Positions 1 to 7,984 of a stretch of DNA of 64,000 bases are shown here, in pieces. The notes below the pieces were generated by a model that saw only the letters and a list, made by a program, of their open reading frames with translations, did no database searches and was not told the DNA's origin. The position numbers were made by a program, and so were the translations under genes. The DNA is taken from positions 1-64,000 of the forward strand of contig NZ_PIOD01000007.1 in NCBI RefSeq assembly GCF_003369565.1. Direction: 5' to 3'. Numbering within the stretch: position 1 is the stretch's first letter; each line of letters opens with the position of its first letter. Source of the DNA: Oceanobacillus chungangensis. GTDB lineage: Bacteria; Bacillota; Bacilli; Bacillales; Amphibacillaceae.

Positions 1-1
1 T

Positions 2-673
2 ACGGGCGATCCAGGAGCCACTGGCGCTACGGGACCTACGGGTGCTACGGGCGATCCAGGAGCCACTGGCGCTACGGGACCTACTGGTGTTACGGGACCT
101 AACGGAGCTACTGGATCGACTGGCGCTACGGGACCTACCGGTGCACCAGGCTTAGGTGCTATCATACCATTTGCTTCAGGATTGCCAGTAGCATTAACCA
201 CAGTACTAGGAGGAGTTGTTGGAACAACTAGTCTTGTAGGCTTTGGAAATTCAGCAACAGGTGTAACATTGCTAGGAAGTGGTAATATCGATTTGACTGG
301 TGCAGGAGGAACACTTCTTAACTTTGCATTTTCAGTACCTCGTGCTGGCACGATTTCATCTATTGCAGCATATTTTAGTGCCACTGCATCACTATTATTA
401 GCAGGAACTGCCACGATTCGGGCACAAATATATCGTTCCGCAGCACCTGCAACAAACACTTTCACTCCAATTCCTGGAACACTTGTTACACTCAGCCCTG
501 GGATTGCTGCGCCAATAACACTTGGTGCCATTGCTAGAGGTTCACTTTCAGGATTAAATATTTCAGTTTCTCAAGGCGACAGATTATTAATGGTATTTTC
601 TACAACAGTAGCTAGTCCCGCAATTGCCGGAGCTGTGGCAGGTTATGCAAGCGCAGGAATTACAATAGTCTAA
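2..673 (+). CDS. Collagen-like spore-surface glycoprotein, BclB-type C-terminal domain (5' truncated)
   Basis: The window opens inside this gene, so its start is missing. Frame 2 reads as collagen-type Gly-X-Thr triplets ([11 protein letters not shown] pattern) up to about position 150, then as a Gly/Ala/Thr/Ile-rich globular domain of about 170 residues ending at 673. The transition [14 protein letters not shown] and the alternating hydrophobic C-terminus match the BclB-type C-terminal domain of exosporium glycoproteins. In that family the Thr residues of the triplets carry O-glycans and the C-terminal domain trimerises. The downstream glycosyltransferases fit a glycosylated substrate. A short ORF beginning at a TTG at 182 is only the tail of this gene. 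The family call is from recalled pattern; spore surface location is inferred. Confidence 0.8.
   Translation, partial: TGDPGATGATGPTGATGDPGATGATGPTGVTGPNGATGSTGATGPTGAPGLGAIIPFASGLPVALTTVLGGVVGTTSLVGFGNSATGVTLLGSGNIDLTGAGGTLLNFAFSVPRAGTISSIAAYFSATASLLLAGTATIRAQIYRSAAPATNTFTPIPGTLVTLSPGIAAPITLGAIARGSLSGLNISVSQGDRLLMVFSTTVASPAIAGAVAGYASAGITIV
5..94 (+). repeat. 45-bp tandem repeat encoding collagen triplets
   Basis: A 45-bp unit beginning GGCGATCCAGGAGCC occurs twice, at about 5-49 and 50-94, almost unchanged. It encodes five Gly-X-X triplets ([15 protein letters not shown]). Such near-identical copies make repeat number prone to slippage, and more copies may lie upstream of the window. Confidence 0.75.
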
Positions 674-724
674 GAGAACCCTATTCAATATAATATTACA
701 ACCTGATTACACCATCTAAACACA

Positions 725-753
725 AGGAAGGTTTACTAAAAGTAAACCTTCCT
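725..753 (+). terminator. Intrinsic terminator of the BclB-like gene
   Basis: A stem AGGAAGGTTTACT / AGTAAACCTTCCT with a 3-nt loop is followed by ATTTTAATT. It lies 52 nt after the stop codon at 673. Confidence 0.8.
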
Positions 754-862
754 ATTTTAATTACGTCGAACTTCCGTCTAAAATAAGATATTCACTTTTA
801 CCGACTTAGTACAGCTTACAGATAAATAACTAGTCAAAAGCCCACTATGATTCATTTCTGTA

Positions 863-889
863 ACAATTACCACTTGTATTCATAGTATA
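863..889 (+). promoter_or_regulatory. Possible SigK-type (late mother-cell) promoter
   Basis: AC at 863-864, a 16-nt spacer, then CATAGTATA at 881-889 fit the recalled SigK consensus (AC, N16-17, CATAnnnTA). The element is 37 nt before the TTG start at 926 and would give late mother-cell expression, as expected for spore-surface genes. It is a short motif, so chance is possible. Confidence 0.4.
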
Positions 890-925
890 TAAAGTCAAAT
901 AAATATTAGAAATGAGGGATAAATT

Positions 926-1225
926 TTGTCACAAGCCAATATTCCAGATATATCTCCTAATATAACAATCGACAGGAATGATGTCATTAACTTATTATTA
1001 GCCTCTATTGCATTAGAGGAAATAGGTTTAGCTCACATCATTAATGCAGAAGGAGAAAAAATTCAATATGTTTTAGGGACACTAATTCCTAATCTACCTG
1101 ATCCCCCTGCCTCAATTGATCAAATAATAGCGATCAATGATAATGTCCAATCAACACTTGAAACGATATTAAAAAAAGAACTTTTACTACAAACAAAATT
1201 GAAAAATATCCTAGATATCATTTAA
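926..1225 (+). CDS. Small spore-surface-type protein: free-standing helical module
   Basis: This 99-residue protein consists almost entirely of a module also found at the N-terminus of the collagen-like protein on 10075-11406 and in the next gene. The common core is [20 protein letters not shown], preceded by an IPxIxPxIxxxR segment and a DVINLLLA helix, then a second helix near KKELLLQTKLKN. No signal peptide or membrane segment is visible. The TTG start at 926 is favoured by GAGGGA 8 nt upstream and by alignment of the N-termini (MSQANIP versus MSQPNLP). A SigK-like promoter lies just upstream. Function is unknown; I infer an anchoring or assembly module of the outer spore layer because of the fusion to collagen repeats nearby. 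Confidence 0.7.
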   Translation: MSQANIPDISPNITIDRNDVINLLLASIALEEIGLAHIINAEGEKIQYVLGTLIPNLPDPPASIDQIIAINDNVQSTLETILKKELLLQTKLKNILDII

Positions 1226-1263
1226 AAGTTAAATATTTATTGGGCTTTCTTAACGATTAATCA

Positions 1264-1296
1264 CTGGGTACCTGTCTAACTAGAATTGGTACCCAG
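1264..1296 (+). other. Hairpin between the two module genes
   Basis: A perfect 9-bp stem CTGGGTACC / GGTACCCAG encloses a 15-nt loop. No T-run follows, so it may be an mRNA-processing or stabilising hairpin rather than a terminator. Confidence 0.5.
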
Positions 1297-1334
1297 AAAT
1301 AATCAAACATGATTCACAATGGAGGTTTAAGGAT

Positions 1335-1730
1335 ATGTCAATGCCAACAATTCCTAATATTACACCTAAGATTTCGCTTACACGATGTGAAACAATCGAC
1401 TTACTACTTTCTTCGATTGCACTAGAAGAAATCGGACTTTCACACATCATAAATGCAGAAGCTGAAAAGATTCAATTTTTTTTAAAAACCCGACCTGACT
1501 GTTTAAATGATTATCTTAAGATAAATGAAAGTGTTAATAAAACGCTTCGCACAGTCGTTAAATCGCAAATGTTACTTCAGTTCAAATTAGAGGACGTTGC
1601 GATGCTCGATCAAGATGCACATTGTAAAGACTTTAAACATAGGGATCATCATCGATGTGAGGAATGTGAATGTGACGAATGTGAATGTGACGAATGCAAT
1701 CATAAAATGAATGAATTTGGATTTGATTGA
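1335..1730 (+). CDS. Helical-module protein with Cys/Asp/His-rich C-terminal tail
   Basis: Residues 1-95 repeat the module of the preceding gene (MSMPTIPNITPKISL, then SIALEEIGLSHIINAEAEKI), with about half of positions shared. The last 35 residues are different: HRDHHRCEECECDECECDEC followed by NHKMNEF. This tail has seven Cys in a Glu-Cys/Asp-Glu-Cys repeat plus several His and looks like a metal-binding or cross-linking tail. The ATG at 1335 has GGAGG 9 nt upstream. There is no signal peptide. It probably shares a transcript with the gene before it (109-nt gap). I know of no assigned function; a role in spore-surface assembly or metal binding is inference. Confidence 0.65.
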   Translation: MSMPTIPNITPKISLTRCETIDLLLSSIALEEIGLSHIINAEAEKIQFFLKTRPDCLNDYLKINESVNKTLRTVVKSQMLLQFKLEDVAMLDQDAHCKDFKHRDHHRCEECECDECECDECNHKMNEFGFD

Positions 1731-1773
1731 TCTTTTATCCAATAAATTCGTGATCTTAAAGAGGGTGTAGATA

Positions 1774-2262
1774 ATGATGAAGGATAACCATGTAACTATC
1801 GAAGAAAATCTAATACATTCAGAAGCAGATTACTTACATTTCTTTCAATCCCTATTGCAGCTGTTAACCCATTATATCGAAGAATTACATTTCTACTCCA
1901 TTACAGATAGAAAAAGATATGTTGCGGAAAAACATATCCTCTCTTCCTTATTTTTGATTGAAAAATTGCATATGCATCTTTTAACACGTAAAACATTCTT
2001 TCATAAAAATGAAGTTATATCTGAAGCCAACGTTTTTACAGATAATACACATGGCATCATTGCCTTTCAAACCCTACGCAAATTCAAAAAGCTAACACGG
2101 GAATACAAGTTTTCAGATGACAGCAATAACCAACAATGTGAAAGAATCTTAAGACAGCTCCTAAACTATTATCCGCAATATGTGGACCAAATTAGAATTA
2201 TGGAAGGGGAAAAAATACCTTCACCATGGAGATCGCCACGAAAAAGGAAACAACGAAATTAA
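1774..2262 (+). CDS. Hypothetical helical protein of the spore-surface locus
   Basis: A 162-residue soluble protein that I do not recognise. It is predicted mostly helical, rich in Leu, His, Phe and Tyr (LHFFQSLLQLLTHYIEELHF near residue 20-40), and ends in a strongly basic tail PWRSPRKRKQRN. AGAGGGTG precedes the ATG-ATG start by 6-9 nt. It lies 43 nt after the Cys-rich module gene and 20 nt before the glycosyltransferase start, so it is probably part of the same operon. Location suggests a role in assembling or modifying the spore surface, but nothing in the sequence shows it. Confidence 0.55.
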   Translation: MMKDNHVTIEENLIHSEADYLHFFQSLLQLLTHYIEELHFYSITDRKRYVAEKHILSSLFLIEKLHMHLLTRKTFFHKNEVISEANVFTDNTHGIIAFQTLRKFKKLTREYKFSDDSNNQQCERILRQLLNYYPQYVDQIRIMEGEKIPSPWRSPRKRKQRN

Positions 2263-2282
2263 CGTTCAAGGGAAGTGAGAAC

Positions 2283-3326
2283 ATGAAAGATACGAATACA
2301 ATCTCATTATGTATGATTGTTAAAAATGAAGAAGAGTCGATTGATCGTTGTTTAAATAGTGTAATTGATGTAGTAGATGAAATAATCATCGTTGATACAG
2401 GATCTACAGATAAGACAATCGAATTATGTAAAAACTACAATGCCAATATATACCCCTACACATGGGATAATCATTTTGGAAATGCTAGAAATTACGGATT
2501 ATCACAAGCTACGGGTGACTGGATTTTATGGTTAGATGCCGATGAAGAATTAGACTCGAGTAAGAAATTTAATCTCAAAGAATTCATTACAGAGAAAAAG
2601 GATATTTTCTTTTTACTCCCTGTCCTTAATTATTACGGGGACAATCTTCCAGTAAACACAAATCATTTCTTTTCCTATTATCAACCACGTTTATTCCAGA
2701 ACAATAAGGGTATTCAATTTGTTAACAGGATACATGAAACACCACAGTATCCAGATGAAATTTCAATTGATGAATATAAGAAAATCCCTCTACCTATCCA
2801 TCATTATGGCTATATGAAAGACGTTGTAACTGAAAAGAATAAGCTACAACGAAACATCGAACTGCTTTACATGGAGTATAAAAAAGAGGAACACAGTCCA
2901 TGGATTGAATATCATCTAGCTAACGAATTTTACAGTAAGAAAAATTATACTGTGGCTTATGAATTTGTAAAACAATCGATCCTCCAATTTTTACTTCAAG
3001 GATTGAAACCACCAGCACTTCTTTATCGGTTAAAGTATGCCATGTTAATGGAAACGAACGATTTTGAAGGTGCTTGGCCAAATATAGAGAAGGCACTTCT
3101 TCTTTATCCAGATTATGTAGATCTTCATTTCTACAAAGGAATTATTTTATACGAGCAGAAGAATTATCCAGAAGCTCTAGAAGCATTTGAAAAGTGTCTC
3201 GAGCTCGGAGACGATCACCCGCAATATTTAGTCCTTAAAGGAGTAGGAAGCTTTCAAGCAACCCACTATATAGAATTATGTCGTGCAAGAATTGATGAAA
3301 CCAATCATAATTCCCCTAAACAATAG
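2283..3326 (+). CDS. GT2 family glycosyltransferase with C-terminal TPR region
   Basis: The N-terminal 100 residues are a GT-A fold nucleotide-sugar transferase: ISLCMIVKNEEESIDRCL, then EIIIVDTGSTDKT and WILWLDADEEL, with the DxD motif in LDAD. The C-terminal half has paired helices typical of TPR repeats (LHFYKGIILYEQKNYPEALEAF). This layout is common in spore and S-layer glycosylation loci. I place the start at ATG 2283 (GGGAAGTGAG 5 nt upstream, homologous to the start of the 9082 gene). The open frame extends to 2226 but would then overlap the preceding gene. It likely adds the first or an internal sugar of a surface glycan. The donor is not predictable. Confidence 0.85.
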   Translation: MKDTNTISLCMIVKNEEESIDRCLNSVIDVVDEIIIVDTGSTDKTIELCKNYNANIYPYTWDNHFGNARNYGLSQATGDWILWLDADEELDSSKKFNLKEFITEKKDIFFLLPVLNYYGDNLPVNTNHFFSYYQPRLFQNNKGIQFVNRIHETPQYPDEISIDEYKKIPLPIHHYGYMKDVVTEKNKLQRNIELLYMEYKKEEHSPWIEYHLANEFYSKKNYTVAYEFVKQSILQFLLQGLKPPALLYRLKYAMLMETNDFEGAWPNIEKALLLYPDYVDLHFYKGIILYEQKNYPEALEAFEKCLELGDDHPQYLVLKGVGSFQATHYIELCRARIDETNHNSPKQ

Positions 3327-3368
3327 CGGATGTAAATTAATGATGGGTAAAATTTGAGGTGAATCATT

Positions 3369-4466
3369 ATGAAAAAAGTACTTTATATCGGTTGGATTGG
3401 ATATAAAAACTTAGGCGATGAATTAATGTTTGATTTATTTAAATACAACTTATTACATTTAGGGGACAAATTCAAGCTTGATACGGTTAATAATGAAGAA
3501 CGCTTTTTGAAAAATATCACATTAAGTCATTATGATTTAATCATTCTTGGTGGTGGTTCGATATTAAGCAGTTCTCAGAACTTTATTCAGCCTATTATCA
3601 TCGATACTTTATATAAGGCAATCCAATTAAACAAAAAAGTAATGATTTGGGGCTCTGGTATTGATTGGGTACCAAAATCTTATATCAATCACTTAAAGAA
3701 TGATATGGACATGCAGTTCCCTATTTCTGATACGCTTCGATTAAAAATGAAAGAAGTTTTTGAGAAAAGTGTCTGGGCTGGTGTGCGGGGGCCATTGACA
3801 CTAAAATTATTAAAAAGTCTTGGTGTAACAGATAACATTCATGTCAGTGGAGATCCTGGATTCCTCATGAATAAAGAAGCCATAGTAACCGATAAATCCC
3901 CCGCTAAACCATTTGCAGAAGAGGATAAAGTTATTGCCGTCAACTGGGGTACAACGTTTAATGTTGTTTATGGGAATAATGAATTAAATGTAGAGGATGC
4001 ATTAGCTGCTGCATTAAATCAACTTATTGCACAAGGATATAAAATCTATTTCTATTTAGTTTGGAGTGCAGATTTACCTGCAACGGAGAGGCTTTATAAT
4101 AAAATAAATCAGAAAGAACATATCATCCTTGATAAAATTTTATATCATCAAGATGAATTAATGGCAATCTTAGAAGACGTCGTTTTTACAATCAATTTCA
4201 AATTGCATGCGAATTATATTTCCCTTGCTGCAGGTGTTCCTTTCATTGCTTTTGGATATCGTTTTAAAATTTTTGATTTCGTGGAATCAGTTGACCTGAG
4301 TGACTATATTATTTCAACCGATTCACTGACGATCGCAACTGAAATCATATCATTAGAAAATAAGCTCTCATCAAATCGACAAGAAATTATTGATAAAATG
4401 GCAACTTACCAAAATGAATATTGCGAGCGATTAAATAAACCTTTTGAACTTAATCTATTTCTTTAA
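3369..4466 (+). CDS. Polysaccharide pyruvyl transferase family protein (CsaB-like)
   Basis: This 365-residue protein starts MKKVLYIGWIGYKNLGDEL, the typical opening of the PS_pyruv_trans family. Members move the pyruvyl group of phosphoenolpyruvate onto a sugar to make a ketal. Other family marks are the glycine-rich LGGGSILS (about 60-65), WGSGIDWV, GVRGPLT, GDPGFL and the late FKLHANYISLAAGVPFIAFGYR. It is 42 nt downstream of the GT2 gene and shares about half of its residues with the protein on 6909-7976. I infer pyruvylation of the spore-surface glycan. Some family members have other chemistry, so substrate is open. Confidence 0.82.
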   Translation: MKKVLYIGWIGYKNLGDELMFDLFKYNLLHLGDKFKLDTVNNEERFLKNITLSHYDLIILGGGSILSSSQNFIQPIIIDTLYKAIQLNKKVMIWGSGIDWVPKSYINHLKNDMDMQFPISDTLRLKMKEVFEKSVWAGVRGPLTLKLLKSLGVTDNIHVSGDPGFLMNKEAIVTDKSPAKPFAEEDKVIAVNWGTTFNVVYGNNELNVEDALAAALNQLIAQGYKIYFYLVWSADLPATERLYNKINQKEHIILDKILYHQDELMAILEDVVFTINFKLHANYISLAAGVPFIAFGYRFKIFDFVESVDLSDYIISTDSLTIATEIISLENKLSSNRQEIIDKMATYQNEYCERLNKPFELNLFL

Positions 4467-4493
4467 AACCGATAACGAAGGCGCTCGTAAAGA

Positions 4494-5447
4494 ATGGAAT
4501 GTATGGATATGAAAAAACTGAAAATTTTATTTTTAACACGTGATGATAGCAATTATATTGTTCCTGCTTCCCATTATTTTATTATGGAACTAAGTAAATA
4601 TACCAACCTGAAAGTATCCCATGATTATGGAATGATTGAGGACATTATTGCCAAAGCAGAATTCGAACCAGACTTCATTTATTTTAACGATTATATGGAA
4701 AACTTCTCCCCAGTCGTTCTCGGCTTGAAGTCATTAAAAATTCCCTTTGCAGTAGGTTTACACGACTTGCATTTTCGCTATCCCGATCGGAAAAAATATT
4801 TATTAAAGGAAGAGGTAAAATATATTTTCACTTATTATAGAGATAAATTTCTGCAATGGTATCCAGAGTTTGCTGAAAATATGATATGGATTCCACATCA
4901 TGTTAATACCGAAATATATAAAGATTATGAACTTCCGAAAGACATTGAAATGTTAATGATGGGATCAACACTTGAAGATTTTTATCCATTACGTGTAAGT
5001 ATCGCTAATAGATTTACAGATCGTCCAGAATTCGTACATCACCAACATCCTGGATATCGTAGCGTAAAAGTGGATGAAAAGAATGTATTTGTAGGTGAAA
5101 GTTATGCGAAGGAACTCAATCGCGCTAAAATCAGTTTAACCTGCGACTCCATTTTGCACTATCCATTAATGAAGTATTTCGAAATTACAGCATGTAATTC
5201 ATTATTATTAGCTCCATATTCAGATGAATTATATGATCTCGGTTTCATCCCTGGAGTAAACTTTGTATCGATCAACGAACATAATTTCGAGGAAAAAGCA
5301 GACTATTATCTCAAACATGATAAAGAACGAGAAATGATTGCCTTAAATGGAATGAGAATGTCGCATAAATTGCACTCTACACCAAAAAGGGTTTCAGAGT
5401 TTTTACATCAAGTCGAAAAAATACTGGATGCAGAAAATAATGCATAA
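4494..5447 (+). CDS. CgeB-like glycosyltransferase
   Basis: About 312-317 residues. The C-terminal third carries the CgeB/Glyco_trans_1_2 pattern: LMKYFEITACNSLLLAPYSD, GFIPGVNFVSI and a final helix of Arg/His-containing repeats. The N-terminal half (KILFLTRDDSNYI, YFNDYM, VGLHDLHFRYPD, IWIPHHVN) fits a GT-B fold. CgeB of Bacillus subtilis is a late mother-cell protein involved in spore-surface polysaccharide. Three in-frame ATGs (4494, 4503, 4509) compete and none has a strong ribosome binding site; 4509 (MKKLKILFL) would match the usual family start. It follows the pyruvyl transferase by 27 nt, so it is probably the last gene of this operon. Confidence 0.75.
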   Translation: MECMDMKKLKILFLTRDDSNYIVPASHYFIMELSKYTNLKVSHDYGMIEDIIAKAEFEPDFIYFNDYMENFSPVVLGLKSLKIPFAVGLHDLHFRYPDRKKYLLKEEVKYIFTYYRDKFLQWYPEFAENMIWIPHHVNTEIYKDYELPKDIEMLMMGSTLEDFYPLRVSIANRFTDRPEFVHHQHPGYRSVKVDEKNVFVGESYAKELNRAKISLTCDSILHYPLMKYFEITACNSLLLAPYSDELYDLGFIPGVNFVSINEHNFEEKADYYLKHDKEREMIALNGMRMSHKLHSTPKRVSEFLHQVEKILDAENNA

Positions 5448-5460
5448 TTAGAGGCTCACA

Positions 5461-5525
5461 TTAGAAAAATTGGTTGTCACCAAGCCCTTTTGGTGACTGC
5501 ATTAGTTGCACTTATGTAGTAAGAA
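5461..5525 (+). repeat. Dispersed 65-bp hairpin repeat, copy 1
   Basis: The stretch starting TTAGAAAAATTGG matches the stretch at 63436-63500 at roughly four of five positions. The stem here is GTCACCAA / TTGGTGAC; in the other copy it is TGTCGC / GCGACA, a compensated change. The conserved 3' part is TTAGTTGCACTTATGTAGT. Both copies are intergenic. Confidence 0.65.
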
Positions 5526-5547
5526 AGTTTTTATACTTACTTAACTA

Positions 5548-5679
5548 CTAAAGTAATACTTCATTTAGAGTCAGTCTCCTTTCATCTGCTGAAATAATTG
5601 AGGGAACCAAGCTTTTCCGATCATTTATCCTTCGCCTGAGCAGTTCGTTTTTCTCATCTTCACTGAAGATTACTGCCCA
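5548..5679 (-). pseudogene. Possible gene remnant
   Basis: The gap 5448-5867 holds the repeat above and, on the minus strand, an open run of 43 codons with natural-looking composition (SEDEKNELLRRRINDRKSL, then SADERRLTLNEVLL) without a start codon. It may be the remains of a decayed gene. Family is not recognised and chance is possible. Nothing else was seen in the gap apart from AAAGGTG before 5868. Confidence 0.2.
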
Positions 5680-5867
5680 CTAACCTATTATAAAGCATCA
5701 TTCTAGCAATCTAGAATTGGGAGTTGATAGCAATAATAGCGGCACCATTTTCACTAGGATACTATTATTCAGATAGCAGGTAGTTACACATACCTTTATT
5801 AAGTCTGCGAATAGAATGATATTATATTCCAACAGGATTTAGATTTAGAAAGGTGTGCTTAACGATA

Positions 5868-6752
5868 ATGCTAAATAAAAAAATCATTATGTGCTATGGA
5901 AAAACGAATTACACCCCTGGCCGATATCTTGAAGATGGATTACGAGCAATTGGTGTAACGGTCGAATTATATACAAGAACAATTGACTTTGCAAAGATTG
6001 ACTTGTCGGATTGTGCTGCAGTGTTATTTGTAGAAAGTCCTTCTAAACCAGCTATTAAAGTTCATAATATCGACATGGCGGGCGTACCTAAACTCTTTTG
6101 GGTTCATCATGGGGAAAACCGTATAACAACGAACATGACACTAGCTAAAAAATATGATGTGGATGTTGTATTAATGGCACATTCCCTCCACTTATCAAAA
6201 AAATTTGCCGTACCAACACGATTCTTCCCTTTCGCAATGGCAAAAGATATATTTAATGTAACAACTGAATTAAAAAATCGAAATATTGATATTGCAATAG
6301 TTGGAAGTAATGACTCAGAAATTTATCAAAATCGCAGTATCGCCACAAAAAAGTTAAAGAAAGTGTTTGGAGATAATTACAACTTATCTATGAACTCAAG
6401 AGTATATTTACAACAGCTCGCTAAAAAATATGGGGACTCAAAAATAGTATTCAACCATTCTGCAAATGGAATTAAAAGTTTAAATATGCGTTTATTCGAA
6501 GGAATGGGTTGTGGTGCATTAGTTATTTCTGATTATGTACCACCGATGGAGGAAATGTTTATCGATAAGAAACATTATATCTGTTTTAAAAACCATGATG
6601 AACTAATTGATAAGGTCGACTATTATTTAAATCATTTAGATGAAGCACAAGAAATTGCAACTGCAGGCTATGAGCATTTACTAAATCACCACACGTATGA
6701 ACACCGGGCACAGGAACTTCTCTCAATTATTGAGGAGTTTAATGGAAGCTAA
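5868..6752 (+). CDS. CgeB-like glycosyltransferase (second copy)
   Basis: About 294 residues. The C-terminal part is a clear CgeB pattern: RLFEGMGCGALVISDYVPPM, EMFIDKKHYICF, then YLNHLDEAQEIATAGYEHL and HHTYEHRAQELL. The N-terminus MLNKKIIMCYGKTNYTPGRY is a Rossmann-like start. GTG 5853 would extend the frame by five codons; ATG 5868 with AAAGGTG 12 nt upstream is preferred, though the spacing is long. It stands alone between the first glycan operon and the minus-strand pair, separated by a 420-bp gap and a terminator. It probably acts on the same spore-surface glycan. The two CgeB-like proteins of this window are not close copies of each other. Confidence 0.78.
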   Translation: MLNKKIIMCYGKTNYTPGRYLEDGLRAIGVTVELYTRTIDFAKIDLSDCAAVLFVESPSKPAIKVHNIDMAGVPKLFWVHHGENRITTNMTLAKKYDVDVVLMAHSLHLSKKFAVPTRFFPFAMAKDIFNVTTELKNRNIDIAIVGSNDSEIYQNRSIATKKLKKVFGDNYNLSMNSRVYLQQLAKKYGDSKIVFNHSANGIKSLNMRLFEGMGCGALVISDYVPPMEEMFIDKKHYICFKNHDELIDKVDYYLNHLDEAQEIATAGYEHLLNHHTYEHRAQELLSIIEEFNGS

Positions 6753-6757
6753 ATGAA

Positions 6758-6790
6758 ATACCTCCATTTTCATTATATCAATGGAGGTAT
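6758..6790 (+). terminator. Terminator after the CgeB-like gene
   Basis: An 11-bp stem ATACCTCCATT / AATGGAGGTAT with a short AT-rich loop is followed by TCTTTGGTTT. It lies directly behind the stop codon at 6752. Confidence 0.75.
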
Positions 6791-6844
6791 TCTTTGGTTT
6801 GTTGGTATAAGTTTAGAATATAATAGAAAGATAAAATGAAACTT

Positions 6845-6876
6845 CCATCAGTGGGGAATGTCCTCCCCACTGATGG
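6845..6876 (-). terminator. Terminator-like hairpin for the minus-strand pair
   Basis: A perfect 13-bp stem CCATCAGTGGGGA / TCCCCACTGATGG lies 33 nt past the stop of the pyruvyl transferase on 6909-7976. On the minus strand it is followed by AAGTTTCATTTTATC. Confidence 0.65.
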
Positions 6877-6908
6877 TTAGTTAATTGCCTTTTAGTTTGA
6901 TCTTTCAC

Positions 6909-7976
6909 CTAAACCACCTCTACAAATAAATTACTATAAAATGGTTTTTCTATTAAAGGGAGATACAGATCTCGTTTTTCTTTATACGTGTTCAAAATGG
7001 ATTCTGTATTTGTTTCTATTTTACTAGTAAGATTAAGAATATCCTCTAGCAAATTAGTATTACTCGTTGACAAAACATATTCCTCTAAACCAACGGACTG
7101 TGCAAAATCAAATACTTTATATCTATACCCTAATGCGATAAATGGCACATTCGCCGCAAGAGATAATAAATTTGGATGAAGTTTATAGTTAATGGTTAAT
7201 GTACAAGATGATAGAAGCGGGATTAATTCTTGTTCTGAGTAGAGTGTGTAGTCAAGCACTACATTTTCAACATCATCGATTTTTTTATATAATCTTTGGC
7301 ATGCAGCCTTATCTTGATCCCAAACACAGTATATATATAGTTTATAACCTTTATTAATCAATGCTTTGCATGTTTCCACAAGCTGTAGTTCCAAATGTTT
7401 TTCGTTATTTCCATATAGCGTGTTTAAAGTTGTTCCCCAATTAATACCGATTATTTTTTCTTTTTTATTTAGTGGCTTCTTTGTTGTTAACAATAATCCC
7501 GGATCACCGATAACTTGGATATCCTCTTGATTAACACCCAATGCTACCAGTGCCTGTTTCGTTAAGTTCCCCCTCACTCCACCGTAAGAAGCTCTAGAGA
7601 ATACATTTTTTAGAATAATAGCTTCTCCCTCATTAAACCGCTGTCTTAGTTGAAGTTTTGTACTCGATTGCAAGCTTTCCAGGTTTTTTTCACTAATTCG
7701 GTCAATGCCGCTCCCCCAAATGATGACCCTCTTATTCATATCCAAAGCTTTTTTTAAGATATGAATATACGTTGGAGAAATTAAGGAACCTCCACCTAGA
7801 ACAATTGTATCGTACGGTTTAAGATCACTTATGTCTACCCTAGGAAATGATGGGACAATTTTAATTTGCTTTGCCTCAAGTTGAAACTTTTCACTTAATC
7901 CATAGAATATATTCCAAAGCAGATCATCACCAAGGTTTTTATAACCAATCCAACCTATATATAATACTTTTTTCAC
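6909..7976 (-). CDS. Polysaccharide pyruvyl transferase family protein (second copy)
   Basis: About 355 residues, beginning with the same words as the protein on 3369-4466 (KKVLYIGWIGYKNLGDDL) and sharing the later marks VLGGGSLISP, IWGSGIDRI, GVRGNLT, GDPGLLL, INWGTTLNTLYGN and YKLHPNLLSLAANVPFIALGYR. The frame can be opened at GTG 7988, which overlaps the upstream stop, but GTG 7976 has GGAG 11 nt upstream and gives the N-terminus aligned with the paralogue. It is translationally coupled to the GT2 gene 7985-9082. I infer transfer of pyruvate from phosphoenolpyruvate to a sugar in the spore-surface glycan. Confidence 0.8.
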   Translation of the reverse strand: MKKVLYIGWIGYKNLGDDLLWNIFYGLSEKFQLEAKQIKIVPSFPRVDISDLKPYDTIVLGGGSLISPTYIHILKKALDMNKRVIIWGSGIDRISEKNLESLQSSTKLQLRQRFNEGEAIILKNVFSRASYGGVRGNLTKQALVALGVNQEDIQVIGDPGLLLTTKKPLNKKEKIIGINWGTTLNTLYGNNEKHLELQLVETCKALINKGYKLYIYCVWDQDKAACQRLYKKIDDVENVVLDYTLYSEQELIPLLSSCTLTINYKLHPNLLSLAANVPFIALGYRYKVFDFAQSVGLEEYVLSTSNTNLLEDILNLTSKIETNTESILNTYKEKRDLYLPLIEKPFYSNLFVEVV

Positions 7977-7984
7977 TGTTAATA

